Source: Planctomycetota bacterium
Lineage (GTDB): Bacteria > Planctomycetota > Phycisphaerae > FEN-1346
Reading direction: 5' to 3'
Length of the DNA stretch: 12,952 nucleotides
Assembly (NCBI GenBank): GCA_026386995.1
Contig: JAPLMO010000261.1
Span: forward strand, 1-12,952
Positions 1 to 5,471 of this stretch are shown here, piece by piece. The position numbers were made by a program, and so were the translations under genes. The notes beneath the pieces were generated by a model. The model searched no databases and was not told the origin of the DNA. It saw only the letters and a list, made by a program, of their open reading frames with translations. Each line of letters starts with the position of its first letter. Position 1 is the first letter of the stretch.

Positions 1-1
1 C

Positions 2-652
2 TTCTCCACTCGCCTGCCCTTCCGGCCCGGCACGCACGTGTACTACCGGCTGGCGTGCCCCCAGGGCGTCATCGGGATGGACGGGGCCGCCAGCAGCCTG
101 TCGGCCTTCGCTGATGACACGGGCAAGAGCCTGATCACCGATAAGTCGCAAGGGCAAGGCGGCAATCTGGGATCATCCCCTAGCCTGGAGGAGGACCACA
201 AGGCCATTCGCAGCGAGTTCGTGAGCGACAAGACACCCGCGGCCGGGGCCAAGGCGCTCCTGCTCAAGGGCAAGCTGGCGATCAAGGTCGGGGTTGACCC
301 CAAGGACCAGAAGATCGCCGGCGCGAAGCTCAAGGAGAAGGCCAAGATCGAACTCGGGTCGAACACGGTGACCGTGGGCAACGTGACGGCCAGCGACAAG
401 ACCATCCAGGTGGATATGACCTCCAGCGAGCCGCTGGAGTTCATCACGTCGGTCTCGACCGTCGTGGACGGCAAGAATGTCGAGGCCGACATCTCGGGCT
501 ACGGGCGCACGGGCGACGGGGCCGAGACCGTCTACTCCAGGATCTACAGCCTGCCGGCGAACCTCGATAAGATCGAAGTGACCGTGACGTACTTCAGTAA
601 GATCCAGACGCGGACGATCGCCGTCAACCTCAAGGTCGGCCTGGGGCTCTAG
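2..652 (+). CDS. Unknown secreted-type protein, C-terminal part (5' end outside window)
   Basis: The reading frame is open from the first bases of the window to a TAG at 650-652, giving 216 residues of a protein whose start lies upstream. A GTG at 38 is in frame but has no convincing ribosome binding site and the coding sense continues before it, so I treat the gene as cut by the window edge. I do not recognise the family. The chain is rich in K, D, T, V and G with alternating hydrophobic residues, as expected of a beta-sandwich extracellular protein, and has no transmembrane segment or cysteine cluster. One Gly/Ser-rich stretch (about residues 49-61) may be a linker. A strong hairpin follows 17 nt after the stop, so this is probably the last gene of its transcript. 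Function unknown; that it is a real coding region is well supported by codon pattern and lack of stops. Confidence 0.75.
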   Translation, partial: FSTRLPFRPGTHVYYRLACPQGVIGMDGAASSLSAFADDTGKSLITDKSQGQGGNLGSSPSLEEDHKAIRSEFVSDKTPAAGAKALLLKGKLAIKVGVDPKDQKIAGAKLKEKAKIELGSNTVTVGNVTASDKTIQVDMTSSEPLEFITSVSTVVDGKNVEADISGYGRTGDGAETVYSRIYSLPANLDKIEVTVTYFSKIQTRTIAVNLKVGLGL

Positions 653-668
653 AGTGGGCCGTCGATGA

Positions 669-697
669 GGTGCCGCGGGCATCTTGCCTGCGACACC
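669..697 (+). terminator. Strong stem-loop after the first gene (possible terminator)
   Basis: GGTG-C-CGCGGGCA (669-681) pairs with TGCCTGCG-A-CACC (685-697) around the loop TCT. This gives 12 pairs, one of them G-U, with a single C/A mismatch. It lies 17 nt after the stop at 652. No T-tract follows, so intrinsic termination is not assured; mRNA 3'-end protection or an intergenic palindrome is equally possible. Confidence 0.5.
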
Positions 698-790
698 GCC
701 AACGGCTTCTTTCGAGGGCCGCTCCGACAGTTGTGGCGCGTGCGCGCGATCGAACGCGGAGAACACGACAGCATGGCCAAAACGATATCT

Positions 791-859
791 CCCCCCGCCC
801 CCCGGGCACAGCCGCTCGCCAGCCCGAGCGGTCAGCGCAAGATCAAATTTTCTATCAGT
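791..859 (+). repeat. Dispersed junction repeat, copy 1
   Basis: First of five same-direction copies. It starts with a C-rich run and the motif CCCGGGCACAG, continues with a perfect 7-bp inverted repeat CCGCTCG/CGAGCGG around the loop CCAGCC (about 813-832), and ends ATCAAATTTTCTATCAGT, one base different from copies 3-5. It lies 26 nt before the start codon of the DUF3472-like gene, so it would be in or next to that gene's leader. The preceding 93 nt (698-790) hold nothing I recognise. Confidence 0.9.
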
Positions 860-885
860 AGTCAATTCGCTGCCTGGAGAAAACC

Positions 886-1728
886 ATGATCCGAACCGCC
901 CTTTTTGCCGTCGTCGCCCTGGCTGTTCTGCGAGCCCCGGCTCAGGAGTCCAAGTCCGATTTCCCGCCGCCCCCGTGGCATCTTGTCGATCTGTGGTGGG
1001 ATGTGGGCAAAGACACGTCCTTCGAGAGCTACAGCATCGACGTGGACATCAGTGACGACGTCCCCTCGACCGCCAACCTCTACATCGCCCCCATAGGGCT
1101 TGGCCATTTGAGCGGCACCCCGTTCTACGGCGGCATCCAAACGCAGGCGGATGGCTACACCAAGCGGGACCAGCACCTCCGCAAGATCGGGCCTGGATTC
1201 ATCTTTTCGATGTGGGGCCAGCGCGGCCTGGACGCCATCCGGCCTTCCATCGGCGGATTCTGCCAAAGCTCAGGGCACGAAGGCGACTTCGTGAGCGTCC
1301 GCCGCCCCTACGAATGGAAAAAGGGCAAATACACCTACAAGGTCGCGCGGATGGACAAGGAGGAGGTCGACGGCAAGCCCTTCACCTGGGTCGGCGTGCT
1401 GGTCTATTCCCACGACAAGGACGAAAACGTGTTTGTCGGAGCCCTGAGGTTCAAGGGCGAGAACCTCGTCTTTGACCGGAAAGTCGCCAGCTTCGTCGAA
1501 ATCTACGGGCGACCGGTCCCGGTAAGCGAGATTCCCAAGCTGACCGTGACCTTTGGTAACCTGCGGATGAATGGCAAGCCGGTGAAGGTAGTGTCGGCGG
1601 AAGCCGTTTATCCGACGAAGGTTCCCGACTACGCCGATGTGGCCGCCAAGGACGGCGCACTTGTTGTCACGGTCGGTCAGCCCGCGGAGAATCGCAAGGA
1701 ACGAAAGGTGCAACTGATCGGTAAATGA
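886..1728 (+). CDS. Secreted DUF3472-like protein
   Basis: A 280-residue protein starting at ATG 886 with GGAG at 876-879, spacing 6. The N-terminus (MIRTALFAVVALAVLRAPAQ) is a clear signal peptide, with likely cleavage after APA (residue 18) or nearby. The body matches the general layout I know for DUF3472 proteins: an early beta-sandwich region, FYGGIQTQ around residue 80, an FSMWGQ motif around 106, then a Gly-rich FCQSSGHEGDF segment and a YEWKKGKYTYKVAR strand, followed by a second region of about 100 residues with many beta-strands. DUF3472 members are extracellular and often occur with glycan-degrading genes, but their biochemical role is not settled. Two repeat copies flank it: copy 1 is 26 nt before the start and copy 2 is 22 nt after the stop, so it sits alone as a compact module. 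Family assignment is from memory of motifs; a generic laminin-G-like fold is the alternative. Confidence 0.75.
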   Translation: MIRTALFAVVALAVLRAPAQESKSDFPPPPWHLVDLWWDVGKDTSFESYSIDVDISDDVPSTANLYIAPIGLGHLSGTPFYGGIQTQADGYTKRDQHLRKIGPGFIFSMWGQRGLDAIRPSIGGFCQSSGHEGDFVSVRRPYEWKKGKYTYKVARMDKEEVDGKPFTWVGVLVYSHDKDENVFVGALRFKGENLVFDRKVASFVEIYGRPVPVSEIPKLTVTFGNLRMNGKPVKVVSAEAVYPTKVPDYADVAAKDGALVVTVGQPAENRKERKVQLIGK

Positions 1729-1750
1729 GAGCCGCAAGAGAAAGCGAAAA

Positions 1751-1833
1751 CCCCCCGCCCCCCGGCCACAGCCCCCTGCCTGCCCTGGTGGGGCCAGCCC
1801 GATGGCCAACCCAAAACCAAATTTCCTATCAGT
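1751..1833 (+). repeat. Dispersed junction repeat, copy 2 (longer, hybrid)
   Basis: This copy is about 83 nt, some 14 nt longer than the others. Its first half (GGCCACAGCCCCCTGCCTG) matches copy 3, while its second half (CCAGCCCGATGGCCAACCC and ACCAAATTTCCTATCAGT) matches copy 5, with extra bases between (CTGGTGGGG). It begins 22 nt after the stop of the DUF3472-like gene. At its 3' end, base 1834 is already inside a broken coding fragment. It therefore looks like a recombinant of two repeat subtypes. Confidence 0.88.
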
Positions 1834-1977
1834 TACGCCTTCAAGATCACGGGCCTCGTGGCTAACCGTGCTGCCGATACCAGCAACCTGCCGTATGTTC
1901 CGAAGGCCCTGCCGCTGGCCCCGGACAAGGAAAAGGTCGCGCCCGGCAAGCCAGTTGCGCAGACGGCCGGCGGCTGA
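1834..1977 (+). pseudogene. C-terminal remnant of an unknown coding sequence
   Basis: Immediately after repeat copy 2 a reading frame of 47 codons runs to TGA at 1975-1977. It begins YAFKITGLVANRAADTSNLP and ends with a Pro/Lys/Ala-rich tail finishing QTAGG. It has no start codon or ribosome binding site of its own, and the residue pattern (an amphipathic strand, then a Pro/Lys linker-like end) looks like the natural C-terminus of a secreted protein. The rest of the gene is missing, and the gene upstream of the repeat is a different, complete one, so this is not a simple insertion. I do not recognise the family. The frame is different from that of the following GH127 gene. Confidence 0.6.
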
Positions 1978-2005
1978 GGCAAGAGCACTATGTGTGAAGA
2001 TTCTT

Positions 2006-2033
2006 GCGCGGCGGGTTGGGAGACCCGCCGCGC
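2006..2033 (+). terminator. Perfect 11-bp stem-loop before GH127
   Basis: GCGCGGCGGGT (2006-2016) and ACCCGCCGCGC (2023-2033) form a perfect stem with the loop TGGGAG. It stands 28 nt after the stop of the upstream remnant and 10 nt before the AAGGAG ribosome binding site of GH127. No T-run follows. It could be the old terminator of the remnant gene or a leader hairpin limiting GH127 expression. Confidence 0.5.
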
Positions 2034-2056
2034 GAAGCGTGCGAAGGAGTCAAAAT

Positions 2057-4717
2057 ATGGCAGCGATTTCGCAGCGTCAATTCCTGGCAACGGTGGCCCT
2101 GCTTGCGGCGAGCGCCTGCTGCGCGGGCGCCCTGGTTCCCGCCGATGCTCCAAAAGGGGCGAACCTGGCCGTCGTGGCAACCGCCTCGACCTCGTTCGTC
2201 ACGGGCCACGAGACCATCACGGCCCTCAATGACGGGTCCGTCCCCGCCCATTCCGACGACAAAAGCCGCGGGGCCTACGGTAACTGGCCTCAGAGCGGCA
2301 CGCAGTGGGTGCAGTATGATTGGGACCGGCCCATCAAGACCAACGGCATGGACGTGTACTGGTTCGACGACCAGCGCGGCGTGCGCCTGCCGAAGGCATG
2401 CCGGCTGAAATACTGGGACGGCAGTTCCTACGTTCCAGTGCCGGGCGTCACGGGGCTCGGGCTGGCCGCCAACAAGTTCAACACCAGCGCCTTCGCGGAG
2501 ATCACCACGACCCGCCTGCGGCTGGAGATGGACGGCCAGGAGAAGTTTACTACGGGCATTCTGGAGTGGAGGGACTACGATAGCGGAGGCTCGTCCAACT
2601 TCGCCCCGTCGGTCAGCGCCGGCGTGGACCGCGTGGTCGTGCTGCCCGGCCAGACTTATCTTGATGGAATCGTGCGGGATGACGGCAAACCCAAGGCCGC
2701 CCCCACCGTGCGCTGGAGCAAGGACTCCGGCCCCGGCGCCGTGACGTTCGGCGACGCCGCAGCCGCTTCGACGACGGCCCGGTTCTCCGCGCCGGGCGGC
2801 TACGTGCTGAAGTTGACGGCCGACGACGGGCAACTCAGTTCGTCGGCCACGGTGGCCGTCACGGTTGACCCGCCGCCGCCCGCGGCCCACCTGGAGCCGG
2901 TCGAGACCATGGCCTACGCCATCACAAGCCCACTCTGGCGCGGTCGGGCCAAGGCGCTTATCGTCAACTGGATTCCCCACTGCGTGCGGAAGATCGAGAA
3001 CCCCGAGACCCGCGAGGGCGGCATCGAGAACTTCGTCCAGGCCGGCCGCAAGTTGGCGGGCCAGTCCGCCAAACACGTGGGCGCGGTTTTCGCCAACACC
3101 TGGGTCTATAACACGCTGGAATCCATGTGCATCGCCCTCGTGGTCGATGCGCAGGGCGACGCCGAAATCCTCAAGGCCCAGGCCGACATGCGCAAGACCA
3201 TCGACGACTGGATCCCCAAGATCCTCGGCGCGCAGGAGAAAGACGGCTACCTCCACACCATGTACACCATCCAGGGCCACAAGCGATGGAACAACAAGCA
3301 CGACCACGAAGGCTACCAGGCCGGCTACTTCATTGAAGCGGCGATCGCGCACTGCCGGATGACAGGCGGCAAGGACGTGCGGATGTACGAAGCCGCCAAG
3401 CGCCTGGCCGACTGCTGGTATGACAACATCGGCCCGGCCCCCAAGAAAGCCTGGTACGATGGCCACCAGGAACTCGAGCAGGCGCTGGTCCGGTTCGCCC
3501 GCTTCGTGGACGAGCGCGAAGGCCACGGCAAGGGCCGCAAGTACGTCGATCTGGCCAAGTTCCTGCTCGACTCACGCCGGGGCGGCGAGGAGTACGACCA
3601 GAGCCATCTGCCGGTAACGCGGCAGTACGAGGCCGTCGGCCACTCCGTCCGCGCCGTCTACTCCTACGCGGGCATGGCCGACATCGCCATGGAGACCGGC
3701 GACGTCGAGTACCATAGCGCCATCAAGTCCATCTGGAGCAACATCGTCAACCGCAAATATTACGTCACCGGCGGCGTGGGCAGCGGTGAAACGTCCGAGG
3801 GCTTCGGCAAGGACTACTCGCTGCCCAACAATGCCTACTGCGAATCGTGCGCCAACTGCGGCGAACTGTTCTTCCAGCACAAGATGAACCGCGTCTACCA
3901 GGAAGCCAGGTATGCCGACCTGTACGAGGAGACGCTCTACAACGCGATCCTCGGGAGCATCGACCTGGAGGGTAAGAATTTCACCTACACCAACGCGCTG
4001 GATTCCGACGGGCGCCGCTATCCCTGGCACGTCTGCCCCTGCTGCGTGGGCAACATTTCGCGCACGATGCTCAGCCTGCCCACCTGGACCTATCTGCGCG
4101 GCACCGACAGCCTGTACGTGAACCTTTTCGTCGGCTCCACGGTCACGGTCGATAGCGTCGCTTCCACCCGCGTGCGGTTGGAGCAGGTCACCGATTATCC
4201 GTGGAGCGGCAAGGTAGCCCTCACCGTGACCCCGGCCGAGGCGAAGCGTTTCAGCATCCGCCTCCGTGTGCCGAACCGGAACACGAGCGGGCTTTACACC
4301 GCCTCGCCGGCCTGCAACGGGCTGACCTCGCTGGCGGTGAACGCCGCGCCCGTTACGCCCGTCATCGAGCAGGGCTATGCTGTCCTCACGCGCGAGTGGA
4401 AGGCGGGGGCCAGGATTGACCTCGTGCTGCCGATGAAGGTCCAGCGCATCAAGGCCGTCGACCGGATTGCCGCGACTGCGGGCCGGGTTGCGCTGCGCTA
4501 CGGCCCGCTTATCTACAACGTTGAGAGCGCGGACCAGGACGTGGGCGCCGTCCTCCGCCCGCCCGCCGAACTTGCGACCGAGTGGCGGGGCGACCTCCTG
4601 GGCGGCGTGCTGGTCATAAAGGGCCAGTGGGCCGACGGCAAGCCCCTCACGGCCATCCCCAACTACGTCCGCCTCAATCGCGGCGGGCGTTCCATCGTGT
4701 GGATCAAGGACCAGTAG
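2057..4717 (+). CDS. Secreted GH127 (DUF1680) beta-L-arabinofuranosidase-like enzyme with F5/8C- and PKD-like domains
   Basis: An 886-residue protein. I chose ATG 2057 because AAGGAG lies at 2044-2049 and a signal peptide follows (FLATVALLAASACCAGA, residues about 9-25). The frame stays open upstream to 1802, but that part runs through repeat copy 2 and is arginine-rich junk. Domains: a discoidin/F5-8C-like carbohydrate-binding region, about 33-172; a PKD-like module, about 185-270; then the GH127 (alpha/alpha)6 barrel and beta-sandwich, about 280-886. Family hallmarks are visible: Glu581 in GETSEGFG (candidate acid/base), Glu596 and Cys598 in YCESCA, and the Cys662-Cys663 pair in CPCCVGNISR, matching the zinc-cysteine site of characterised GH127 enzymes in which a cysteine is the nucleophile. 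GH127 enzymes release beta-L-arabinofuranose from plant glycoproteins or glycans. An extra Cys660 sits next to the pair. A promoter-like element starts 5 nt after the stop. Exact substrate cannot be told from sequence; DUF1680 relatives (GH146 and others) are the alternative. Confidence 0.9.
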   Translation: MAAISQRQFLATVALLAASACCAGALVPADAPKGANLAVVATASTSFVTGHETITALNDGSVPAHSDDKSRGAYGNWPQSGTQWVQYDWDRPIKTNGMDVYWFDDQRGVRLPKACRLKYWDGSSYVPVPGVTGLGLAANKFNTSAFAEITTTRLRLEMDGQEKFTTGILEWRDYDSGGSSNFAPSVSAGVDRVVVLPGQTYLDGIVRDDGKPKAAPTVRWSKDSGPGAVTFGDAAAASTTARFSAPGGYVLKLTADDGQLSSSATVAVTVDPPPPAAHLEPVETMAYAITSPLWRGRAKALIVNWIPHCVRKIENPETREGGIENFVQAGRKLAGQSAKHVGAVFANTWVYNTLESMCIALVVDAQGDAEILKAQADMRKTIDDWIPKILGAQEKDGYLHTMYTIQGHKRWNNKHDHEGYQAGYFIEAAIAHCRMTGGKDVRMYEAAKRLADCWYDNIGPAPKKAWYDGHQELEQALVRFARFVDEREGHGKGRKYVDLAKFLLDSRRGGEEYDQSHLPVTRQYEAVGHSVRAVYSYAGMADIAMETGDVEYHSAIKSIWSNIVNRKYYVTGGVGSGETSEGFGKDYSLPNNAYCESCANCGELFFQHKMNRVYQEARYADLYEETLYNAILGSIDLEGKNFTYTNALDSDGRRYPWHVCPCCVGNISRTMLSLPTWTYLRGTDSLYVNLFVGSTVTVDSVASTRVRLEQVTDYPWSGKVALTVTPAEAKRFSIRLRVPNRNTSGLYTASPACNGLTSLAVNAAPVTPVIEQGYAVLTREWKAGARIDLVLPMKVQRIKAVDRIAATAGRVALRYGPLIYNVESADQDVGAVLRPPAELATEWRGDLLGGVLVIKGQWADGKPLTAIPNYVRLNRGGRSIVWIKDQ

Positions 4718-4721
4718 CGGC

Positions 4722-4749
4722 TTGCAACAACGAACGCCCCTCCTATAAT
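4722..4749 (+). promoter_or_regulatory. Sigma70-like promoter, 5 nt after GH127
   Basis: TTGCAA at 4722-4727 and a perfect TATAAT at 4744-4749 are separated by 16 nt. Expected transcription start is near 4757. No intact plus-strand gene follows directly: the next 230 nt hold a minus-strand phospholipase D remnant and hairpins, so this may be an orphan promoter left after loss of its gene. Confidence 0.5.
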
Positions 4750-4804
4750 CACACAGACGCTGGTTGCGGCCGACGAACCGCGGGGGCGACGCTCTAAAGA
4801 AGAC

Positions 4805-4897
4805 TCAGGGGCCGACCAGCGCCTTGGCGATGGGTGCCGACGTGAAGGAGTACGCCAGGACGAGGACCGTCTGCTTGGCCTTGTTCAGCTTATCACC
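4805..4897 (-). pseudogene. Internal fragment of a phospholipase D-like (PLD) gene
   Basis: On the minus strand, 30 codons read GDKLNKAKQTVLVLAYSF and then TSAPIAKALVGP before a TGA at 4807-4805. The pattern 'AK.TVLV.AYSFTS.PIAKAL' is the stretch just N-terminal of the first catalytic region in small PLD-superfamily nuclease-like proteins, where it usually continues into a KRGVKV segment. Here it ends after ALV, and upstream the similarity also stops; the HKD motifs are absent. It is therefore a short remnant with no function expected. It lies between two plus-strand promoters, in the opposite direction, and shows that this intergenic zone collects gene debris. Recognition is by motif memory only. 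Confidence 0.55.
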
Positions 4898-4911
4898 GTG
4901 CGTCCCGCGAC

Positions 4912-4936
4912 GGGCCGTTCTGCGATTGCACGGCCC
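4912..4936. other. Perfect 7-bp inverted repeat
   Basis: GGGCCGT (4912-4918) and ACGGCCC (4930-4936) flank an 11-nt loop, between the PLD remnant and the downstream promoter. Possible terminator or operator half-sites; role unknown. Confidence 0.35.
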
Positions 4937-4984
4937 CCGACTGGGAGCCCTGAAGTACTACCCAATCCCTTGTCCTCTTGGCGT

Positions 4985-5012
4985 TTGACCCTGCCGAGAA
5001 CGGCGGTATAAT
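4985..5012 (+). promoter_or_regulatory. Strong sigma70-like promoter
   Basis: TTGACC at 4985-4990 and a perfect TATAAT at 5007-5012 are spaced by 16 nt, followed by a purine-containing start region near 5018-5020. About 65 nt downstream is a short ORF with its own ribosome binding site, coupled to a second ORF. This promoter fits as the driver of that severed transcription unit and could now read through repeat copy 3 toward GH51. Confidence 0.6.
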
Positions 5013-5082
5013 GCGCATATTGGGTCGGGATTCCAGTACGCGAGCACCAGCCCGGCTGAGAACGCTCAGGAAAGGGTGCAAA

Positions 5083-5148
5083 ATGGCGGCGAGACCTCCA
5101 ATCTACGGCGTTCAGGAGCATCAAAATCGTACAGGAGCACCAAAATGA
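5083..5148 (+). CDS. 21-residue upstream/leader ORF, coupled to the next start
   Basis: ATG 5083 is preceded by AGGAAAG (5068-5074). The ORF encodes MAARPPIYGVQEHQNRTGAP plus a final Lys, and its TGA (5146-5148) overlaps the ATG of the next ORF (5145-5147) as ATGA, a classic translational coupling arrangement. It lies about 65 nt downstream of the expected start of the TTGACC/TATAAT promoter. Its 3' part contains one arm of a near-exact 14-nt direct repeat, AGGAGCATCAAAAT (5114-5127) and AGGAGCACCAAAAT (5133-5146); the second arm carries the ribosome binding site of the next ORF. It could be a leader peptide, a tiny gene, or a tandem duplication that copied a ribosome binding site. No family is recognised. 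Confidence 0.4.
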   Translation: MAARPPIYGVQEHQNRTGAPK

Positions 5149-5173
5149 CCGAATTACGCCCCCTCCCCCCAAA

Positions 5174-5242
5174 CCCCATGCCCCCCGGCCACAGCCCCCT
5201 GCCTGCCCGAGGGGTCAACGCGAAATCAAATTTCCTATCAGT
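5174..5242 (+). repeat. Dispersed junction repeat, copy 3
   Basis: After a C-rich prefix with an ATG interruption, it reads CCCCCCGGCCACAG, then the arm CCCCCTG-CCTGCC-CGAGGGG, then GTCAACGCGA and ATCAAATTTCCTATCAGT. From the CACAG onward it is identical to copy 4. Its 5' side joins the severed ORF starting at 5145. After 5242 comes 229 nt without a recognised gene before GH51, containing two hairpins. Confidence 0.9.
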
Positions 5243-5278
5243 TAGCGTCTCTCTTCTTGATGCCTCGCAGGCAGACAC

Positions 5279-5309
5279 GAGGAGGCAGGCGGCGATTGCT
5301 TGCCTCCTC
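5279..5309 (+). terminator. 12-bp stem-loop between repeat copy 3 and GH51
   Basis: GAGGAGGCAGGC (5279-5290) pairs with GCTTGCCTCCTC (5298-5309), with one G-U, around the 7-nt loop GGCGATT. The next bases are CCTTTC rather than a T-run. It may be the terminator of a lost upstream gene, insulating GH51 from the 4985-5012 promoter. Confidence 0.5.
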
Positions 5310-5372
5310 CCTTTCGCCGGATCCTTGCGCAACACATTGTCGGTAACCGGCCAAAGCCGAAACACCTTCGGA

Positions 5373-5394
5373 GCCTGAGTCCTGCGACCCAGGC
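5373..5394 (+). promoter_or_regulatory. Leader hairpin upstream of GH51
   Basis: GCCTGAGTC (5373-5381) and GACCCAGGC (5386-5394) form a 9-position stem with one A/C mismatch and the tetraloop CTGC. It is about 78 nt before the GH51 start and could be a 5'-UTR structure or an operator. No convincing -35/-10 pair was found between 5247 and 5471. Confidence 0.35.
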
Positions 5395-5471
5395 CCCCGT
5401 ACTCTGAAGTCTGCGTACCATGTCGAATCGCGGAAATCCGAGGTCGTTCTTACACCAAGAGGAGCTACTGT

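Larger units (their letters stand above)
5145..5378 (+). pseudogene. Severed 5' end of a gene, running into repeat copy 3
   Basis: ATG 5145 has a good ribosome binding site (CAGGAG, 5132-5137, spacing 7) and starts MTELRPLPPNP. After about ten codons the frame enters the C-rich repeat copy 3 and then continues through unrelated sequence to a TGA at 5378, giving 77 residues of no recognisable character. The expression signals (promoter 4985-5012, coupled start, strong ribosome binding site) look like those of a real gene, but its body is absent. I interpret it as the 5' end of a lost gene, cut where the repeat begins. What the original gene encoded cannot be said from so few codons. Confidence 0.5.

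Noticed and set aside
1802..2056. Extended 85-codon N-terminus for the GH127 protein starting at ATG 1802
   Set aside because: It overlaps repeat copy 2 and a gene remnant in another frame, is Arg/Pro-rich without domain character, lacks a ribosome binding site, and the true signal peptide starts at 2057 behind AAGGAG.
1988..3526. Long minus-strand open frame opposite GH127 (also 5703-7298 opposite GH51 and 9364-10893 opposite the sialidase)
   Set aside because: These are high-GC antisense shadows of well-supported genes; their translations are rich in Val, Gly, Arg and His without any domain.
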